Assembly: GCA_959601025.1 (NCBI GenBank)
Contig: CAUGOD010000033.1
Span: 1-32,217, forward strand
Reading direction: 5' to 3'
From: an uncultured Oscillospiraceae bacterium
Lineage (GTDB): Bacteria > Bacillota > Clostridia > Oscillospirales > Acutalibacteraceae
DNA length: 32,217 bases
Shown here: piece by piece, positions 32,197-32,217 of the stretch
Layout: every line of letters starts with the position of its first letter
Position numbering within the stretch: the stretch's first letter is position 1
The notes under the pieces: model-generated
What the model was told of the DNA's origin: nothing
Databases searched by the model: none
Seen by the model: only the letters and a program-made list of their open reading frames with translations
Translations under genes and position numbers: made by a program

Positions 32197-32217
32197 AGCG
32201 GTAAAACGCTTTAGTAA

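Overview
The window looks like a chromosomal segment from a GC-rich Firmicute of class Clostridia, most likely an Oscillospiraceae/Ruminococcaceae-type gut anaerobe. Reasons: AGGAGG-type ribosome sites, TTG and GTG starts, LPXTG-like (NPKTG) surface anchoring, ECF-type vitamin transport, a DUF6062 protein, a second EF-G and a PdxR-pdxST locus. This is inference from gene content; there is no rRNA or tRNA in the window. Both edges carry related short hairpins with the same CCGG-TTCTA-CCGG core, as at IS200/IS605 element ends, so the window may be a contig broken at repeats.

Region 1 (about 220-12530, minus strand) is devoted to corrinoids (B12). A TTGACT-18-TATACT promoter drives a cobalamin riboswitch with its own intrinsic terminator. 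Six tightly packed genes follow: a membrane-anchored beta-propeller protein, a DUF4430 (transcobalamin-like) protein, EcfT, a fused double EcfA ATPase, an ECF S component and an NPKTG-anchored surface protein, ending at a terminator. Upstream lie cbiB and a threonine-phosphate decarboxylase gene. Each appears broken: cbiB by a one-base frameshift at a perfect 38-nt palindrome, the decarboxylase gene by an in-frame TAG before the PLP lysine. The picture is a cell that takes up corrinoids with a dedicated surface system while its nucleotide-loop assembly genes decay, unless these lesions are sequence errors.

Region 2 (12.7-18.1 kb, minus strand) holds unlinked genes: a GyrI-like effector-binding protein, a phosphoribosyltransferase-like protein, a secreted GH25 lysozyme lipoprotein with a threonine-rich linker, class II fructose-bisphosphate aldolase and an OGG1-type 8-oxoguanine DNA glycosylase. 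Region 3 (18.2-28.9 kb, plus strand) has a DUF6062 protein, a small membrane protein, three tandem 88-91 bp hairpin repeats, rlmB, a large P-type-ATPase-like protein lacking catalytic motifs, an EF-G paralogue, a GH27 alpha-galactosidase, and an ECF sigma factor overlapping a two-TM membrane protein. Region 4 (28.9-32.1 kb) is a vitamin B6 locus: pdxR divergent from pdxS-pdxT, with a repeated candidate operator between them.

The most interesting items are the riboswitch-controlled surface corrinoid system, the P-type ATPase pseudoenzyme, the dispersed hairpin repeat family with compensatory changes, and the atypical sigma/membrane-protein pair.
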